A DNA stretch of 64,000 nt from Bog-756 sp963730685 (GCA_963730685.1 CAVSSP010000001.1:992001-1056000), one strand, 5' to 3'. Counted from the stretch's first letter, positions 8,732 to 17,811 are shown. The notes: generated by a model from the letters alone, not told the origin. Numbers and translations are program-made.

Positions 8732-10030
8732 TCAGAGCGGCTCCCCCTCACCGAGCTCGGTGGTCACCTCGGCCACCGCCACGGCACGTTGTTCGGCCGA
8801 CAGCGGTCGGCCGCCACCCTTGTCCCGCCACAGCTCGGGCACCCGCCACAACAGGATGCCGACGCCGGCGACGCAGGCCAGTCCCCCCGACCACACGGCG
8901 AACTGGGGGCCACCGATGGCGGCGGCGACACCCGTCTCGGCGTCGCCCAGCCGCGGCCCGCCCGCCACGACGGCGAAGAAGGTACCCGACAGGCGGCCCT
9001 GGAGATGCTCGGGGACGGTGCGCTGCTGGACGGCCTGGCGGAACACCGCCGACACGACGTCGGCCGCACCGGCCACTGCCAGCAGGACCAACCCGATCCA
9101 GAGCACCGGGACGACGCCGAACACGGCGATGGTGGTTCCCCACACCACGACACAGGCGGCGATGGCCCGACCCTGGTGCCGGACCCGACTGCACCACCCG
9201 GTGAAAAGCGAGCCGGTCAGGGCCCCGGCACCCGGCGCGGCGTACAGCAGCCCGACCACACCGGCGCCCCCGTGGAACACCCCGACGCCGAGGGCGGGGA
9301 AGACGGCCCGGGGCATGCCGAAGATCATGGCGTTGAGGTCGATCCAGTAGGTGGCGGACAGCAACTTCTGGCCGCGGAGGTGGCGGAATCCCTCGCCCAT
9401 CGACCGGAGTCCCATGGGCGTCCCTCCGCCACTCGGCACCAGCGCGGGCAGGAGGAGGGCCGCCACCAGCGCCACGCCGAAGGTGGCGACGTCGATGCCG
9501 TACACGGCGCTGAGACCGATGGTGGCGATCAGTACTCCGGCCAGGGCGGGGCCCGCCACCAGGGCCAACTGCTGGATGCTGGTCTGCAGCGCGATGGCCG
9601 CCGTCACGTCCGCCTCGTCGACCAGCATGGGCAACGCCGCCCGCCTCGCCGGCCAGTCCACCCCCTGGAACCCGGCGCCGGCCGCCGTGCACACGAACAG
9701 GGGCCACACCGCCGGGTGGGCCAGCGAGGCGTTGACCACCAGGCCGGCCACGGCGGAGGCCATGGCCACCTGGGTGAGGACCAGGACCTTGCGTCGGTCC
9801 ATGGCGTCGGCCAGCGTCCCGCCCCACAGGGCCCCGGCCAGGAGCGGGACCAGTTGGACCAGGCCGATCAGCCCGACGACCAGCGTCGAGTGGGTGATGG
9901 CGTAGGCCTGGAAGGAGACCGCCACCAGCGTGAGCTGGGAACCCAGCCCGGAGACCAACTGGCCGGCCCACAGTCGGCGGAAGTGGCGATGGCGGCTCAG
10001 GGGGGCGATGTCGACGACGAACCGGGCCAC
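8732..10030 (-). CDS. MFS transporter, EntS/MFS_3-like (12 TM)
   Basis: Twelve-helix transporter of 432 aa from the MFS_3 group that includes the enterobactin exporter EntS. The N-terminus RHFRRLWAGQLVSGLGSQLT and the motif A-like GGTLADAMDRRKVLV are characteristic. The cargo cannot be told. The start is GTG at 10030: a minus-strand TACCGT -10 box (10037-10042) lies 6 bases upstream, so the mRNA is probably leaderless. It is convergent with the methyltransferase gene. Confidence 0.8.
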   Translation of the reverse strand: MARFVVDIAPLSRHRHFRRLWAGQLVSGLGSQLTLVAVSFQAYAITHSTLVVGLIGLVQLVPLLAGALWGGTLADAMDRRKVLVLTQVAMASAVAGLVVNASLAHPAVWPLFVCTAAGAGFQGVDWPARRAALPMLVDEADVTAAIALQTSIQQLALVAGPALAGVLIATIGLSAVYGIDVATFGVALVAALLLPALVPSGGGTPMGLRSMGEGFRHLRGQKLLSATYWIDLNAMIFGMPRAVFPALGVGVFHGGAGVVGLLYAAPGAGALTGSLFTGWCSRVRHQGRAIAACVVVWGTTIAVFGVVPVLWIGLVLLAVAGAADVVSAVFRQAVQQRTVPEHLQGRLSGTFFAVVAGGPRLGDAETGVAAAIGGPQFAVWSGGLACVAGVGILLWRVPELWRDKGGGRPLSAEQRAVAVAEVTTELGEGEPL

Positions 10031-10170
10031 CCGTCAACGGTACTGTCCGGTCGCCGCCCGATCGGCCCGGCACCTCGTCCGAGTGGTGCCCCGCTATCGG
10101 CATGGATCGGGGATTTCGGGCCGTCTTTGCCGGAATAAGGGGATGACACCAGTCGCGCCACTTAGGCCGC

Positions 10171-10182
10171 TACACTGGCCGA
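10171..10182 (+). promoter_or_regulatory. -10 box of a leaderless transcript
   Basis: TACACT at 10171-10176 is followed by six bases and then the GTG start at 10183. This spacing places transcription start at the start codon itself, as in actinobacterial leaderless mRNAs. No convincing -35 is seen. Confidence 0.55.
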
Positions 10183-10368
10183 GTGGGCAGTGTGGGCACG
10201 ACAAAACGGGACAAGTCGAACGCGGCAGGCGACGGGCCCGAAGCCAAGTCCGAAAAGTCCGACGGGCCCGACATGGCCGTGTCCATCGCCGGTATCTCCA
10301 CTGCCTGCAGCAAGGACGCCCTCGTGAGCTCGGCCAAGGCAGTCAGGAAGGCACTGTCGACCGAATAG
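10183..10368 (+). CDS. Small hypothetical protein (61 aa)
   Basis: Small soluble protein of 61 aa that I do not recognise. The first half is Lys/Asp/Ser-rich and looks disordered; the second half (AGISTACSKDALVSSAKAVRKAL) could form a helix. It is supported as a real gene by a leaderless-type promoter just upstream and a strong intrinsic terminator 34 bases after its stop, so it is a complete single-gene unit. Function unknown. Confidence 0.55.
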   Translation: MGSVGTTKRDKSNAAGDGPEAKSEKSDGPDMAVSIAGISTACSKDALVSSAKAVRKALSTE

Positions 10369-10401
10369 CACCAGACCGCCTCACTGACTGATCCGATCGG
10401 C

Positions 10402-10429
10402 AAGCCGCTTCTCACGGAGCGGCTTTTTT
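10402..10429 (+). terminator. Intrinsic terminator of the 61-aa gene
   Basis: A stem AAGCCGCT / AGCGGCTT of 8 bp with an 8-base loop is followed at once by a T-run (10424-10429). This is a textbook rho-independent terminator and the clearest one in the window. Confidence 0.9.
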
Positions 10430-10790
10430 GTTTGCCGAGAGCCGAAATTGCGGGGGCACGCATCGTCGGGAGACCGGCACCGACCCGGTCCCGTCGACCA
10501 TCCCAACGATCGTTGGATCAGTCTCTCCTCGCCGTCACGCCGTGGCGCTCACCGCCGACGTCTTCGGCGCCGGCGGTCGTCTCGGGCCGGTGGTGGCACG
10601 GGCCGACCCGGTGCAGTCACTCGACACGGCGATGTCACCGGTGACCCGGCTCTCAATGGCGGTGGCCATCCACGTCCTATTTTCTGAACCGTCGCCGCCC
10701 GAGACCCGCACAAATATGCGATATGACGCATCCGCGAGCACGAAGAAAGTACAGAAAGAAGCCCGGCACGACCCAGTCCGGCACCATCCT
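10430..10790. other. Intergenic region, no gene seen
   Basis: About 360 bases between the terminator and the GNAT gene stop. Short frames exist on both strands, but none has a ribosome binding site or recognisable sequence. No repeat or regulatory site is supported. Confidence 0.5.
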
Positions 10791-11243
10791 TCAGTCGGTG
10801 GGCCGGCTCATCCGGGGGGCGGAGTAGAACTCCGTCTCGACGATGTGGGTGGCGACGAAGCCCATGTGCTCATAGAAGGCCATGGCGTGAGGATTGGCCG
10901 TCACCTCCAGCCTCGGGTATCCCAGTTCGTTGACCAGGTGAGCGATGTCCACGACGAGTGCGCGGGCGATTCCGAGGCGCATCGACGGCGGATCGACGAA
11001 CAGGTCCTCGAGCTCCGCCACCCCCTCCGAGATGAGGTAGCCGCCGAATCCGACCACGACCCCGGCCTCGTCGACCGCCACCCGCGTCCGGCCCTCTCGG
11101 ACCGAGTCGTGAGGAAGCTGGAGGTACTCGGGATGCTCCAGGAGGTTGCGGCGGTCGTTCCTGTTCGACAGCGACGCCCGCACGAATACGCCCTCGAGCT
11201 CCGCCAGATCGGCCGGCCCGGCGTAGCGGATGGTCACGGGCAC
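10791..11243 (-). CDS. GNAT-family acetyltransferase
   Basis: GNAT acetyltransferase of 150 aa. The order of elements fits the fold: N-terminal VTIRYAGPADLAELEGVF, the central VVGFGGYLI and VAELEDLFVDPPSMRLGIARAL strands (with RLGIA as the acetyl-CoA binding QxxGxA-like loop), and the closing MAFYEHMGF helix and strand. The GTG at 11243 was chosen because AGAGGAGG lies 12 bases upstream on the minus strand; GTG 11237 is possible. It is divergent from the lipoprotein gene at 11337. Acceptor substrate unknown. Confidence 0.8.
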   Translation of the reverse strand: MPVTIRYAGPADLAELEGVFVRASLSNRNDRRNLLEHPEYLQLPHDSVREGRTRVAVDEAGVVVGFGGYLISEGVAELEDLFVDPPSMRLGIARALVVDIAHLVNELGYPRLEVTANPHAMAFYEHMGFVATHIVETEFYSAPRMSRPTD

Positions 11244-11336
11244 CGGGTCACGTCGCCTCCTCTGGTCTGCGGCGCCAACCAGGGTAACGCCGTGATCGGT
11301 GTCAACGGATTGCGTCTGCCAGGCGTAGCCCATGCA

Positions 11337-11843
11337 ATGGGACACCCCCGTAACCGAGTCCGGCCTGTCACGACCGGTCGATGGTCGACCGCTCGTGAGT
11401 CGACCGCCCGCCAGTCGACCGCTCGCCAGTCGACCGCTCGCCAGTCGACCGCTCGCCAGTCGACCGGTCGATGGTCGACGTTGGCGGTCGGCGTGATCTC
11501 GATCTCGATCTCGGTCGCCGTCCTGGCGTCGTGTGGCGGCGGCGGGTCGCCGACCGCGGTGCCGAGCACCCCGCGTCGAGGGGTCGTCACCGGCGTGGCG
11601 TCGCCGTGCCAGGGCCCTCCGGTTCTCCAGGCGCAGAGTGCGGCCAGGCAGGTCCTCGTGTCGTTGCGGCAGAACTCGCGAACGATCGACCGCCAGATCG
11701 TCACGGGGCGCCACATCTACCGCTTCGCCGTCCCGCCGGGGCAGTACGTCGTGACGTCGGACCAGTCGGCCGTCACGCCGTCGAGCGTCGTGGTGCGCCC
11801 GGGCCGGACCGTCACGGTGAACGTGTACTCGGCCTGCGATTGA
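11337..11843 (+). CDS. Putative lipoprotein with repeat-encoded N-terminus
   Basis: Small secreted lipoprotein of up to 168 aa, not recognised. A hydrophobic segment LAVGVISISISVAVLASC ends in a lipobox-like LASC, followed by a Gly-rich linker. The C-terminal part (RFAVPPGQYVVTSD, VVVRPGRTVTVNVYSAC) resembles the short beta-sandwich repeats of carboxypeptidase regulatory-like domains. The start is uncertain. From ATG 11337 the N-terminus would be an Arg/Ser/Thr-rich repeat (STARQ units) encoded by the 15-bp tandem repeat. TTG 11480 or GTG 11491 would give a short signal peptide with few positive charges. Confidence 0.55.
   Translation: MGHPRNRVRPVTTGRWSTARESTARQSTARQSTARQSTARQSTGRWSTLAVGVISISISVAVLASCGGGGSPTAVPSTPRRGVVTGVASPCQGPPVLQAQSAARQVLVSLRQNSRTIDRQIVTGRHIYRFAVPPGQYVVTSDQSAVTPSSVVVRPGRTVTVNVYSACD
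11383..11472 (+). repeat. 15-bp tandem repeat (6 units)
   Basis: Six 15-bp units of the type AGTCGACCGCTCGCC. The outer units are diverged and the three central ones identical. GTCGAC occurs in each. The sequence ACCGGTCGATGGTCGAC flanks the array on both sides (from about 11373 and 11464). It lies between the divergent GNAT gene and the lipobox of the lipoprotein gene. Confidence 0.9.
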
Positions 11844-11862
11844 GGCGTGCGCCACCCGGGTG

Positions 11863-13759
11863 TCAGTCCGGCGGCTCCTGGCGCTCGAACTGGATCCGGT
11901 AGAGCTCGGCGTACTGTCCCCGGGCAGCCAGCAGCTCGTCGTGCCTTCCCCGCTCGACGATGCGGCCGTGGTCGAGCACGAGGATCATGTCGGCTTCGCG
12001 GACGGTGGACAGCCGGTGGGCGATGACCAAGCGACGTGCGACCGGTGAGGGCGGTGGCCAGCGCCTTTTGCACCGCCGCCTCCGATTCCGAGTCGAGGTG
12101 GGCGGTGGCCTCGTCGAGGACGACCACCTCGGGTGCCTTGAGCAGGATGCGGGCGATGGCGAGTCGCTGCTTCTCGCCTCCCGACAGCCGGTAGCCCCGA
12201 TCGCCGACCACCGTGTCGATGCCGTCGGGCAGACCGTCGACCATGGTGGCGATCTGGGCACCGGCCAGGGCGGCATCGAGCTCGCCGTCGGTGGCGTCCG
12301 GCTTGGCGTAGACGAGGTTGGCCCGGATGGTCTCGTGGAAGAGGTGGGCGTCCTGGGTGACCACCCCGATGGTGGCGGTCAGGGACTCCAGCGTGGCATC
12401 GCGGACATCGAGGCCGTTGATCGAGATGCTGCCCGAACGCACGTCGTAGAGGCGGGGCAGCAGCTGGCTGATGGTGGTCTTGCCGGCACCCGACGGGCCG
12501 ACCAGGGCGATGAGCTGGCCCGGTTCGGCGGTAAAGCTCACGTCGAACAGGACCTGGCTCGACTCTGTCGGGTCGAGCACGGCCACCGACTCCAGCGACG
12601 CCAGTGACACCTCCTCCGCGTTCGGGTACCGGAAGTCGACGTGGTCGAACTCGATCCGTGCCGGGCCGGCCGGGATGGCCCGGGCCCCCGGCTTTTCGTC
12701 GATCATGGGGGGCAGGTCGAGCACCTCGAAGACCCGGTCGAAGGAGACGAGTGCCGTCATGACGTCGATCTGCACGTTGGAGAGTTGGGTCAGAGGTCCG
12801 TACAGCCGGGTCAGGTAGGCGGCCAGCGCCACCACCGTCCCCAACTTCAGGCTCCCGTTCACGACCTGGAGCCCACCCCAGCCGTACACCACGGCAGTGG
12901 CCAGGGCGGCGGTCAGCGTCAGGGCGGCGATGAAGAACCGTGCGTACATGGCCTGGGTGACGCCGATGTCACGGACCCGGCCCGCCTTGGACTCGAAGGC
13001 GTCCCGCTCCTCGGCGGGCCGGCCGAACAGCTTGACGAGCAGGGCGCCCGAGACGTTGAAGCGCTCGTTCATGGTGTTGTTCATCTGGGCGTTGAGGCCG
13101 TACGACTCGCGGGTGATCGACGACAGTCGCCGGCCGACCCGCTTGGCCGGCAGTACGAACACCGGCAGGATGACGAGGCTGATCAGCGTGATCTGCCAGG
13201 ACAGCAGGAACATCACGATCAGCACCAGCGTCACACTGATCAGGTTGGAGACCACCGAGGACAGGGTGTCGGTGAACGCCTGCTGGGCACCGATGACGTC
13301 GTTGTTGAGCCGGCTGATCAACGCGCCGGTCTGGGTGCGGGTGAAAAAGGCGATGGGCATCTTCTGGATGTGCTCGAACACCTTGGACCGCATGTCGAAG
13401 ATCAGCCCTTCGCCGACCTTGGCCGACACCCAGCGGATTCCGATGGAGAGGGCGGTGTCGGCGATGGCCAGCGCCGCCGCCACCAGCGCCAGACCCACGA
13501 TCAGGGTCTTGTTGTGCTCGGGGATGCCGTTGTCGATGATGGAGCGGAACAGCAGCGGGTTGACCACCCCGATGACGGCATCGATCACGACCAGCACCAG
13601 GAACCACGCCAGGATGGTCCGGTAGGGCCGGGCGAACTGGATCATCCGCTTGGCGGTGCCCTTGGTCACCCGTTGTTGGGTCACCGAGTCGTCCCGGCGC
13701 ATGGAGCGCATCACTCCGCCGAACTGGCCGCCGCCCATCCCGTGCCCGCCCATGGTCAT
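11863..13759 (-). pseudogene. ABC exporter (MsbA/MDR type) with a frameshift
   Basis: Gene for a half-size ABC exporter with fused membrane and ATPase domains, about 631 aa if repaired. The membrane domain (about residues 45-330) has six helices. The ATPase shows Walker A GPSGAGKTT, signature LSGGEKQR and Walker B VVVLDEATAHLD. At 12027-12028 one extra base (C on the plus strand) shifts the frame just before the switch histidine segment VIAHRLSTV, which continues in another frame to a stop at 11863. Removing that base restores a normal ending. It could be a true mutation or a sequencing error. ATG 13759 has GGGAGACG upstream. The leader contains a 15-bp tandem repeat. Confidence 0.8.
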
Positions 13760-13805
13760 CGGCGTCTCCCGGGTCGACCTGCTCGGGCCGCCGGCCACGC
13801 TCCGG

Positions 13806-13952
13806 CCCGGCGTGCTCCGGCCCGGCGTACACAGCCCCGGCGTGCACAGCCCCGGCGTACACAGCCCCGGCGTGCACAGCCCCGGCGTACACAGCCCCGG
13901 CGTGCACAGCCCCGGCGTGCACAGCCCCGGCGTGCACAGCCCCGGCGTGCTC
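13806..13952. repeat. 15-bp tandem repeat (about 10 units)
   Basis: About ten 15-bp units with the core CCCGGCGTRCACAGC, with several units alternating GTAC and GTGC. The array begins some 50 bases upstream of the ABC exporter start and so lies in its presumed leader or promoter region. Units GTRCAC are partly palindromic. No gene function is assigned. Confidence 0.9.
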
Positions 13953-14055
13953 CGGATCGTCCTCCTCCGCTACCGGGCTCCATGCCTCGGACCCTACCGT
14001 TCCAGGGATCTTCCCCCGACGCCCTCCGGGGGTCCCCGGCCATGAGCCGCAGGCG

Positions 14056-15132
14056 TCAGGTGACCAGGCCGCGTCCGCTCACCGGGGGCAGATCGAGGGC
14101 GGTGAGCAGGCCCGGTGCCCCCTTGACCACCGCGGGGATCGAGTTGACCAGTCGCATGGCTGTGGCCTTCAGGCCCGCGGTGTTGTGGTCGCCGTCGCTC
14201 CCGAGCAGCTGGAGGTCCAGCGTGTAGTTCGGCTCGCCGGTGATGGTCACCCGGTAGCAGCCGTGGCCGGCCGGCTGGGGCCAGTCGGGGGCGAGTTCGT
14301 CGTCGAGCCGGGTGACGTGCTCGAGCACGATGACCGGCCTGCCGTTGCGGATGCCGCGTAGCTCGAAGTGCAGGGCCGCCGCCGTCCCCTCCTCGATGGT
14401 GCCCGAGTCCACCTCGAACGTCCTGGTGGCGGGCAGCCGCTCGTACCACTCCTCGACCGAGTCCAGCTCGACATCGAGGCCGGCGGCCAGCTGGCGCACC
14501 ACGCTGCCCCACGCCATGGTCATCACCCCGGGTTGCAGGATCATGGGGACGTCCCCGATCGGCCGTCCGAAGCCCATGATGTCGAAGATGACCATGGGCT
14601 GGTTGTAGGTGGCGTAGTTGAGGATCTCGGCCACGCGCACCTGGTCGATGCGCTCGCTGACCCCGCTCAGCACCAGCGGCAGCGCATCGTTGGCGAACCC
14701 GGGGTCCACGCCGTTGACGAACAGGGACACACCGCCCTCGACGGCCGCGTCGTGGACGGGCTTGAACATGGACTCGTCGACCACCCCGTAGGGGTACTGG
14801 AGGAACACCGGTCCGGAGGAGACGACGTTGACGCCGGCCCGGAGGATGCGCTGCAGGTCGTCGAGCGCCTCCATGAGGCGGTGGTCGGCCATGGCGGTGT
14901 GCACGACCACGTCGGGCTTGAGCGCCAACAGCGCGTCCACGTCGTCGGTGGCGGCCACGCCGAGGGTGCGATCGAGCCCGGCCAGCTGGCCGGCGTCCTT
15001 GCCCACCTTGTCCGGGTTGGACACCCACAGCCCGACCAGCTCGAGGTCGGGTCGGGCGTCGATGCCGGCGAGGGCGTGTCGGCCGACGTTGCCGGTGCTC
15101 CAGGCGACGACTCGATAGGGCGGCGTGCTCAT
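14056..15132 (-). CDS. Dihydrodipicolinate reductase-like dehydrogenase
   Basis: NAD(P)-binding protein of 358 aa from the group annotated as dihydrodipicolinate reductase-like or 2,4-diaminopentanoate dehydrogenase-like, common in mycobacteria and relatives. The N-terminus RVVAWSTGNVGRHAL gives the Rossmann loop, and VVVHTAM and GVNVVSSGPVF are the following strands. It is not a DapB for lysine synthesis, which is shorter. The true substrate is unknown. The ATG at 15132 follows AGGAGCACCC. The upstream gene in the same direction is an SDR oxidoreductase; the pair may be co-expressed. Confidence 0.75.
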   Translation of the reverse strand: MSTPPYRVVAWSTGNVGRHALAGIDARPDLELVGLWVSNPDKVGKDAGQLAGLDRTLGVAATDDVDALLALKPDVVVHTAMADHRLMEALDDLQRILRAGVNVVSSGPVFLQYPYGVVDESMFKPVHDAAVEGGVSLFVNGVDPGFANDALPLVLSGVSERIDQVRVAEILNYATYNQPMVIFDIMGFGRPIGDVPMILQPGVMTMAWGSVVRQLAAGLDVELDSVEEWYERLPATRTFEVDSGTIEEGTAAALHFELRGIRNGRPVIVLEHVTRLDDELAPDWPQPAGHGCYRVTITGEPNYTLDLQLLGSDGDHNTAGLKATAMRLVNSIPAVVKGAPGLLTALDLPPVSGRGLVT

Positions 15133-15203
15133 GGGTGCTCCTGTGTGGGCTGGGCGAAGGGTTGGTCGGTGGCGCGGTGGGTCGGGAGTGAGAGCGGCTC
15201 GGG

Positions 15204-15992
15204 TCAGACGTCGGGGAGGCCCATGTCCAGGTTGGGGGACTCGATGCCGCCGTCGACCTCGAGGATCTTGCCCGTGATGTAGGCGCCGGCCGCAGACGCC
15301 AGGTACACGACGGCGGAGGCGATCTCCTCGGGTTGGCCGATGCGCTTGAGCGGGGTGCCGGCCTCCAGCGCCTCGCGCAGCTCGTCGGTCTCCATCACGA
15401 TGTCGAGGGCGGAGGTGGCCACCGATCCCACGGCGATGGCGTTGACCCGGATGCGGGGGGCGAGGTCGGCGGCGGCCAGCCGGGTGTAGTGGGCCAGGGC
15501 CCCCTTGGCGGTGCCGTAGGCCAGGTAGCCGCGCCCGGCCATCCGGCCCATGGCCGACGAGATGTTGACCACCGACCCGCCGTCACCCTCGAGCATCAGG
15601 GGAACGGCCGGCCGGAGCAGCGCATGGGCGGTGGACACATTGAAGTGGAACGCCTGCTCCAGGCGTCCCGGGGAGGTGTCCATGAACGGTCGTGGCATGG
15701 CCCCGCCCACGTTGTTCACCACCAGGTCGAGGCGGCCGAAGGCATCGCGGGCGTGGTCGACCAGGCCGGCCACGGCGTCGAGGTCGCTCAGGTCGGCGGG
15801 CACGACCACGGCCCGGCGCCCCAGGGCCTCGATCTCCTTGGCCACCCGGGTCAGCTGGTCGGTGGTCCGGGCCGAGATCACGACGTCGGCACCGGCCTGG
15901 GCCAGGCCGATGGCGCTGGCGGCGCCGATGCCGCGTCCGGCGCCCGTGACGATGGCCACCGTGCCGTCCATCTTGAAGCGGTCGAGAATCAT
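15204..15992 (-). CDS. SDR family oxidoreductase
   Basis: Classical short-chain dehydrogenase of 262 aa. Rossmann motif TGAGRGIG is at residues 17-24, NNVGG in the middle, catalytic Ser in ISSAMG and the YGTAK (YxxxK) pair later, ending with the usual ITGKILEVDGG. This resembles FabG-like SDRs of actinobacterial lipid or sterol metabolism; the substrate is not evident. The ATG at 15992 has GGGGAGCTGC upstream. Confidence 0.8.
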   Translation of the reverse strand: MILDRFKMDGTVAIVTGAGRGIGAASAIGLAQAGADVVISARTTDQLTRVAKEIEALGRRAVVVPADLSDLDAVAGLVDHARDAFGRLDLVVNNVGGAMPRPFMDTSPGRLEQAFHFNVSTAHALLRPAVPLMLEGDGGSVVNISSAMGRMAGRGYLAYGTAKGALAHYTRLAAADLAPRIRVNAIAVGSVATSALDIVMETDELREALEAGTPLKRIGQPEEIASAVVYLASAAGAYITGKILEVDGGIESPNLDMGLPDV

Positions 15993-16111
15993 GGTGCAGC
16001 TCCCCTTCGTTCGGCGACAGTGCTAGCAGCCCGGGCACCGTAGCGCCACGGCCGGGAGGCCGCCCGCCCGGACCGTGGGCCGGCCGGCTCCCGCCGCCTG
16101 GGCCACGGGGA

Positions 16112-16573
16112 TCAGTCGGACAGGTCGGCCACGGCCACGATGTGGGTCGGCCGCACCCGAACCAGCAGCTCGCCGGGGACACCGTTGCGGCGCCCGAACT
16201 CCTCGGCCCGGTCGGCGCCCATGTAGCGACCACCCAGGACGGCGGCCCACCGGGCCACGTCCTCGAGGTCGTCGCTGAGGGTGGCCGTCCCGTCGATGGT
16301 CACGAAGGAGAACGGCGGCCGTTCGTCGTCGATGCACAGGGCCACGCGTCGATCGCGGGCCAGGGCCTTGCCCTTCAGGGTGTCGGCGCCGGTGTTGAAC
16401 ACGAGGTCCCCGATGGGGTTGCCCGGCGAGGCGGTGGTGGTGTCGAGGGCGAACCAGATCGGTGCCACGTGGGGTCTCCCGTCGCCTCGGACCGTGGCCA
16501 GCTTGGCGGTGTGGGGCGGGTCACTGCCGAGGAAGGCCAACAACTCGCCGTCGGTCATGGGGTGGGCGGGCAC
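16112..16573 (-). CDS. PPOX-class F420-dependent-type oxidoreductase
   Basis: Split-barrel flavin/deazaflavin-fold protein of 153 aa. The N-terminal region ATVRGDGRPHVAPIWFAL and central LKGKALARDRRVALCIDDERPPF match PPOX-class F420-dependent proteins of actinobacteria. Such proteins bind F420 or FMN and reduce varied substrates. The GTG at 16573 gives a full-length domain; no clear ribosome binding site is seen. Another split-barrel gene is just upstream on the same strand, 15 bases away, so they probably form an operon. Confidence 0.75.
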   Translation of the reverse strand: MPAHPMTDGELLAFLGSDPPHTAKLATVRGDGRPHVAPIWFALDTTTASPGNPIGDLVFNTGADTLKGKALARDRRVALCIDDERPPFSFVTIDGTATLSDDLEDVARWAAVLGGRYMGADRAEEFGRRNGVPGELLVRVRPTHIVAVADLSD

Positions 16574-16588
16574 CGGACCGATGCCCGC

Positions 16589-17098
16589 TCAGGCCGGCCG
16601 GGTGGAGGGGAGCCCGAGCTTGCGGTGGTCCCACGACACCGTGCGCTCGACGATCAGCTTGGCCACGATGCGCTTGTTGAGCATGGTCTCGACGAACGGC
16701 CGCAGCTCCTCGGTGTAGGCGCCGTAGTACCGCTCGAACAGGTTGACGCCGAGCTCCCACATCTTGTCGGGGTCGTCCACGATCTCGGCCGTGCCCACCA
16801 GCTCCACACCCCGGAGCTCCTCGTAGTAGTCGCCGTCCTCGAACATGCAGGTGAGCCGCGGGTCGCGTCCCAGGTTCACCGCCTTTTGCGCCTTGGCCTT
16901 GGTCTCGATGGCGATGGAGCCGTCGAGGAACCCGTACCACATGGCCACGGCGTGGACGGAGCCGTCGTGGTTGAGGGTGCACATGGTCATCGGGCGCCGC
17001 TCGTGGAGGAAGGCGTCGATCTCCTCAGGCGTCATCTTGATGATGTCGCGCTGTTTGACCCCGTGACCCATCTGCTGTGCCGGCTGCTCGTCGCTCAT
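16589..17098 (-). CDS. Pyridoxamine 5'-phosphate oxidase-like protein
   Basis: Split-barrel protein of 169 aa of the pyridoxamine-phosphate-oxidase-like superfamily. Visible strands include MTMCTLNHDGSVHAVAMWYG, IAIETKAKAQKAVNL and LTCMFEDG. It lacks the features of true PdxH and is likely a flavin- or F420-binding enzyme or sensor. The ATG at 17098 is preceded on the minus strand by TACGCT (17105-17110) with a 6-base gap, so its mRNA is probably leaderless. It is divergent from the tyrosine phosphatase gene. Confidence 0.75.
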   Translation of the reverse strand: MSDEQPAQQMGHGVKQRDIIKMTPEEIDAFLHERRPMTMCTLNHDGSVHAVAMWYGFLDGSIAIETKAKAQKAVNLGRDPRLTCMFEDGDYYEELRGVELVGTAEIVDDPDKMWELGVNLFERYYGAYTEELRPFVETMLNKRIVAKLIVERTVSWDHRKLGLPSTRPA

Positions 17099-17140
17099 GG
17101 TCGCAGCGTATCGGCGCCGCCGAGGCCCGGCACCCGGACG

Positions 17141-17190
17141 GGTCCGGCACCACGGGCAGGTTCGGCACCACGGGCAGGTCCTGGCACCAT
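17141..17190. repeat. 18-bp tandem repeat (2.5 units)
   Basis: Two near-identical 18-bp units GGTYCGGCACCACGGGCA (17141-17158, 17159-17176) and a partial third. They lie between the divergent PPOX-type and tyrosine-phosphatase genes. The unit length is a multiple of three, as in the other intergenic arrays of this window. Confidence 0.75.
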
Positions 17191-17232
17191 GGTGGGCCCG
17201 GCGCCGCGGCAGGTCCGGTGCAGAATGTCGGT

Positions 17233-17811
17233 GTGCCCACCTCCGGTCAGCCCACCTCTGGCACCGCCTCGGACCCGGCTCCGGCACCTACCCCGTACCG
17301 GATCTGCTTCGTCTGCACCGGCAACATCTGCCGGTCGCCCATGGCCGACGTCGTGCTCCGGTCGCTGGCTGACGGAGCGTCGATGCCCGACGGCACCCTC
17401 CTCGCCGACCACCTCGAGGTCTCCAGCGCCGGAACCGGCGGATGGCACGAGGGCGAGCCGATGGACCCGCGTGCGCGCCAGGCGCTGGAGCAACGGGGCT
17501 ACGTCGACCACGGGCACGTGGCCCGGAAGTTCGACACCGGATGGTTCGAGACCACCGACCTCGTGGTCTGCCTGGACCGGGGCCACCAGCAGACCCTCCT
17601 GAGCCTCGGCCGGGGCCGGGCCGGCGACGACCGGTACGACGGGCGCCTGGTGATGCTGCGCCAGTTCGATCCGCGGGCCGGTGGGGCGGTCGACGTCCCC
17701 GACCCCTACTACGGCGACCAGCGGGAGTTCGACGCCTGTCTCGATCTGGTGGAATCGGGCTGCCGTGGCCTGGTGGCCGATCTGCCCGGCCGGTTGCTCG
17801 AACGCCGGTGA
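17233..17811 (+). CDS. Low-molecular-weight protein-tyrosine phosphatase
   Basis: Protein-tyrosine phosphatase of 192 aa. The P-loop VCTGNICRS (Cys28 to Arg34, CX5R) follows the first strand ICFV, and the general-acid loop is VPDPYYGD near residues 155-162. This is the diagnostic pair for the family. Mycobacterial relatives such as PtpA are secreted and act on host proteins, but no such role can be assumed here. The GTG at 17233 is 6 bases after a CAGAAT -10-like box, suggesting a leaderless mRNA. The frame is open further upstream through an 18-bp repeat, so a longer N-terminus is possible. Confidence 0.9.
   Translation: MPTSGQPTSGTASDPAPAPTPYRICFVCTGNICRSPMADVVLRSLADGASMPDGTLLADHLEVSSAGTGGWHEGEPMDPRARQALEQRGYVDHGHVARKFDTGWFETTDLVVCLDRGHQQTLLSLGRGRAGDDRYDGRLVMLRQFDPRAGGAVDVPDPYYGDQREFDACLDLVESGCRGLVADLPGRLLERR

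Noticed and set aside
13806..13952. CRISPR array
   Set aside because: Units are 15 bp with no spacers between them; it is a plain tandem repeat and no cas genes are present.
14056..15132. Lysine-pathway DapB
   Set aside because: The protein is about 100 residues longer than DapB and matches the separate actinobacterial dehydrogenase group.
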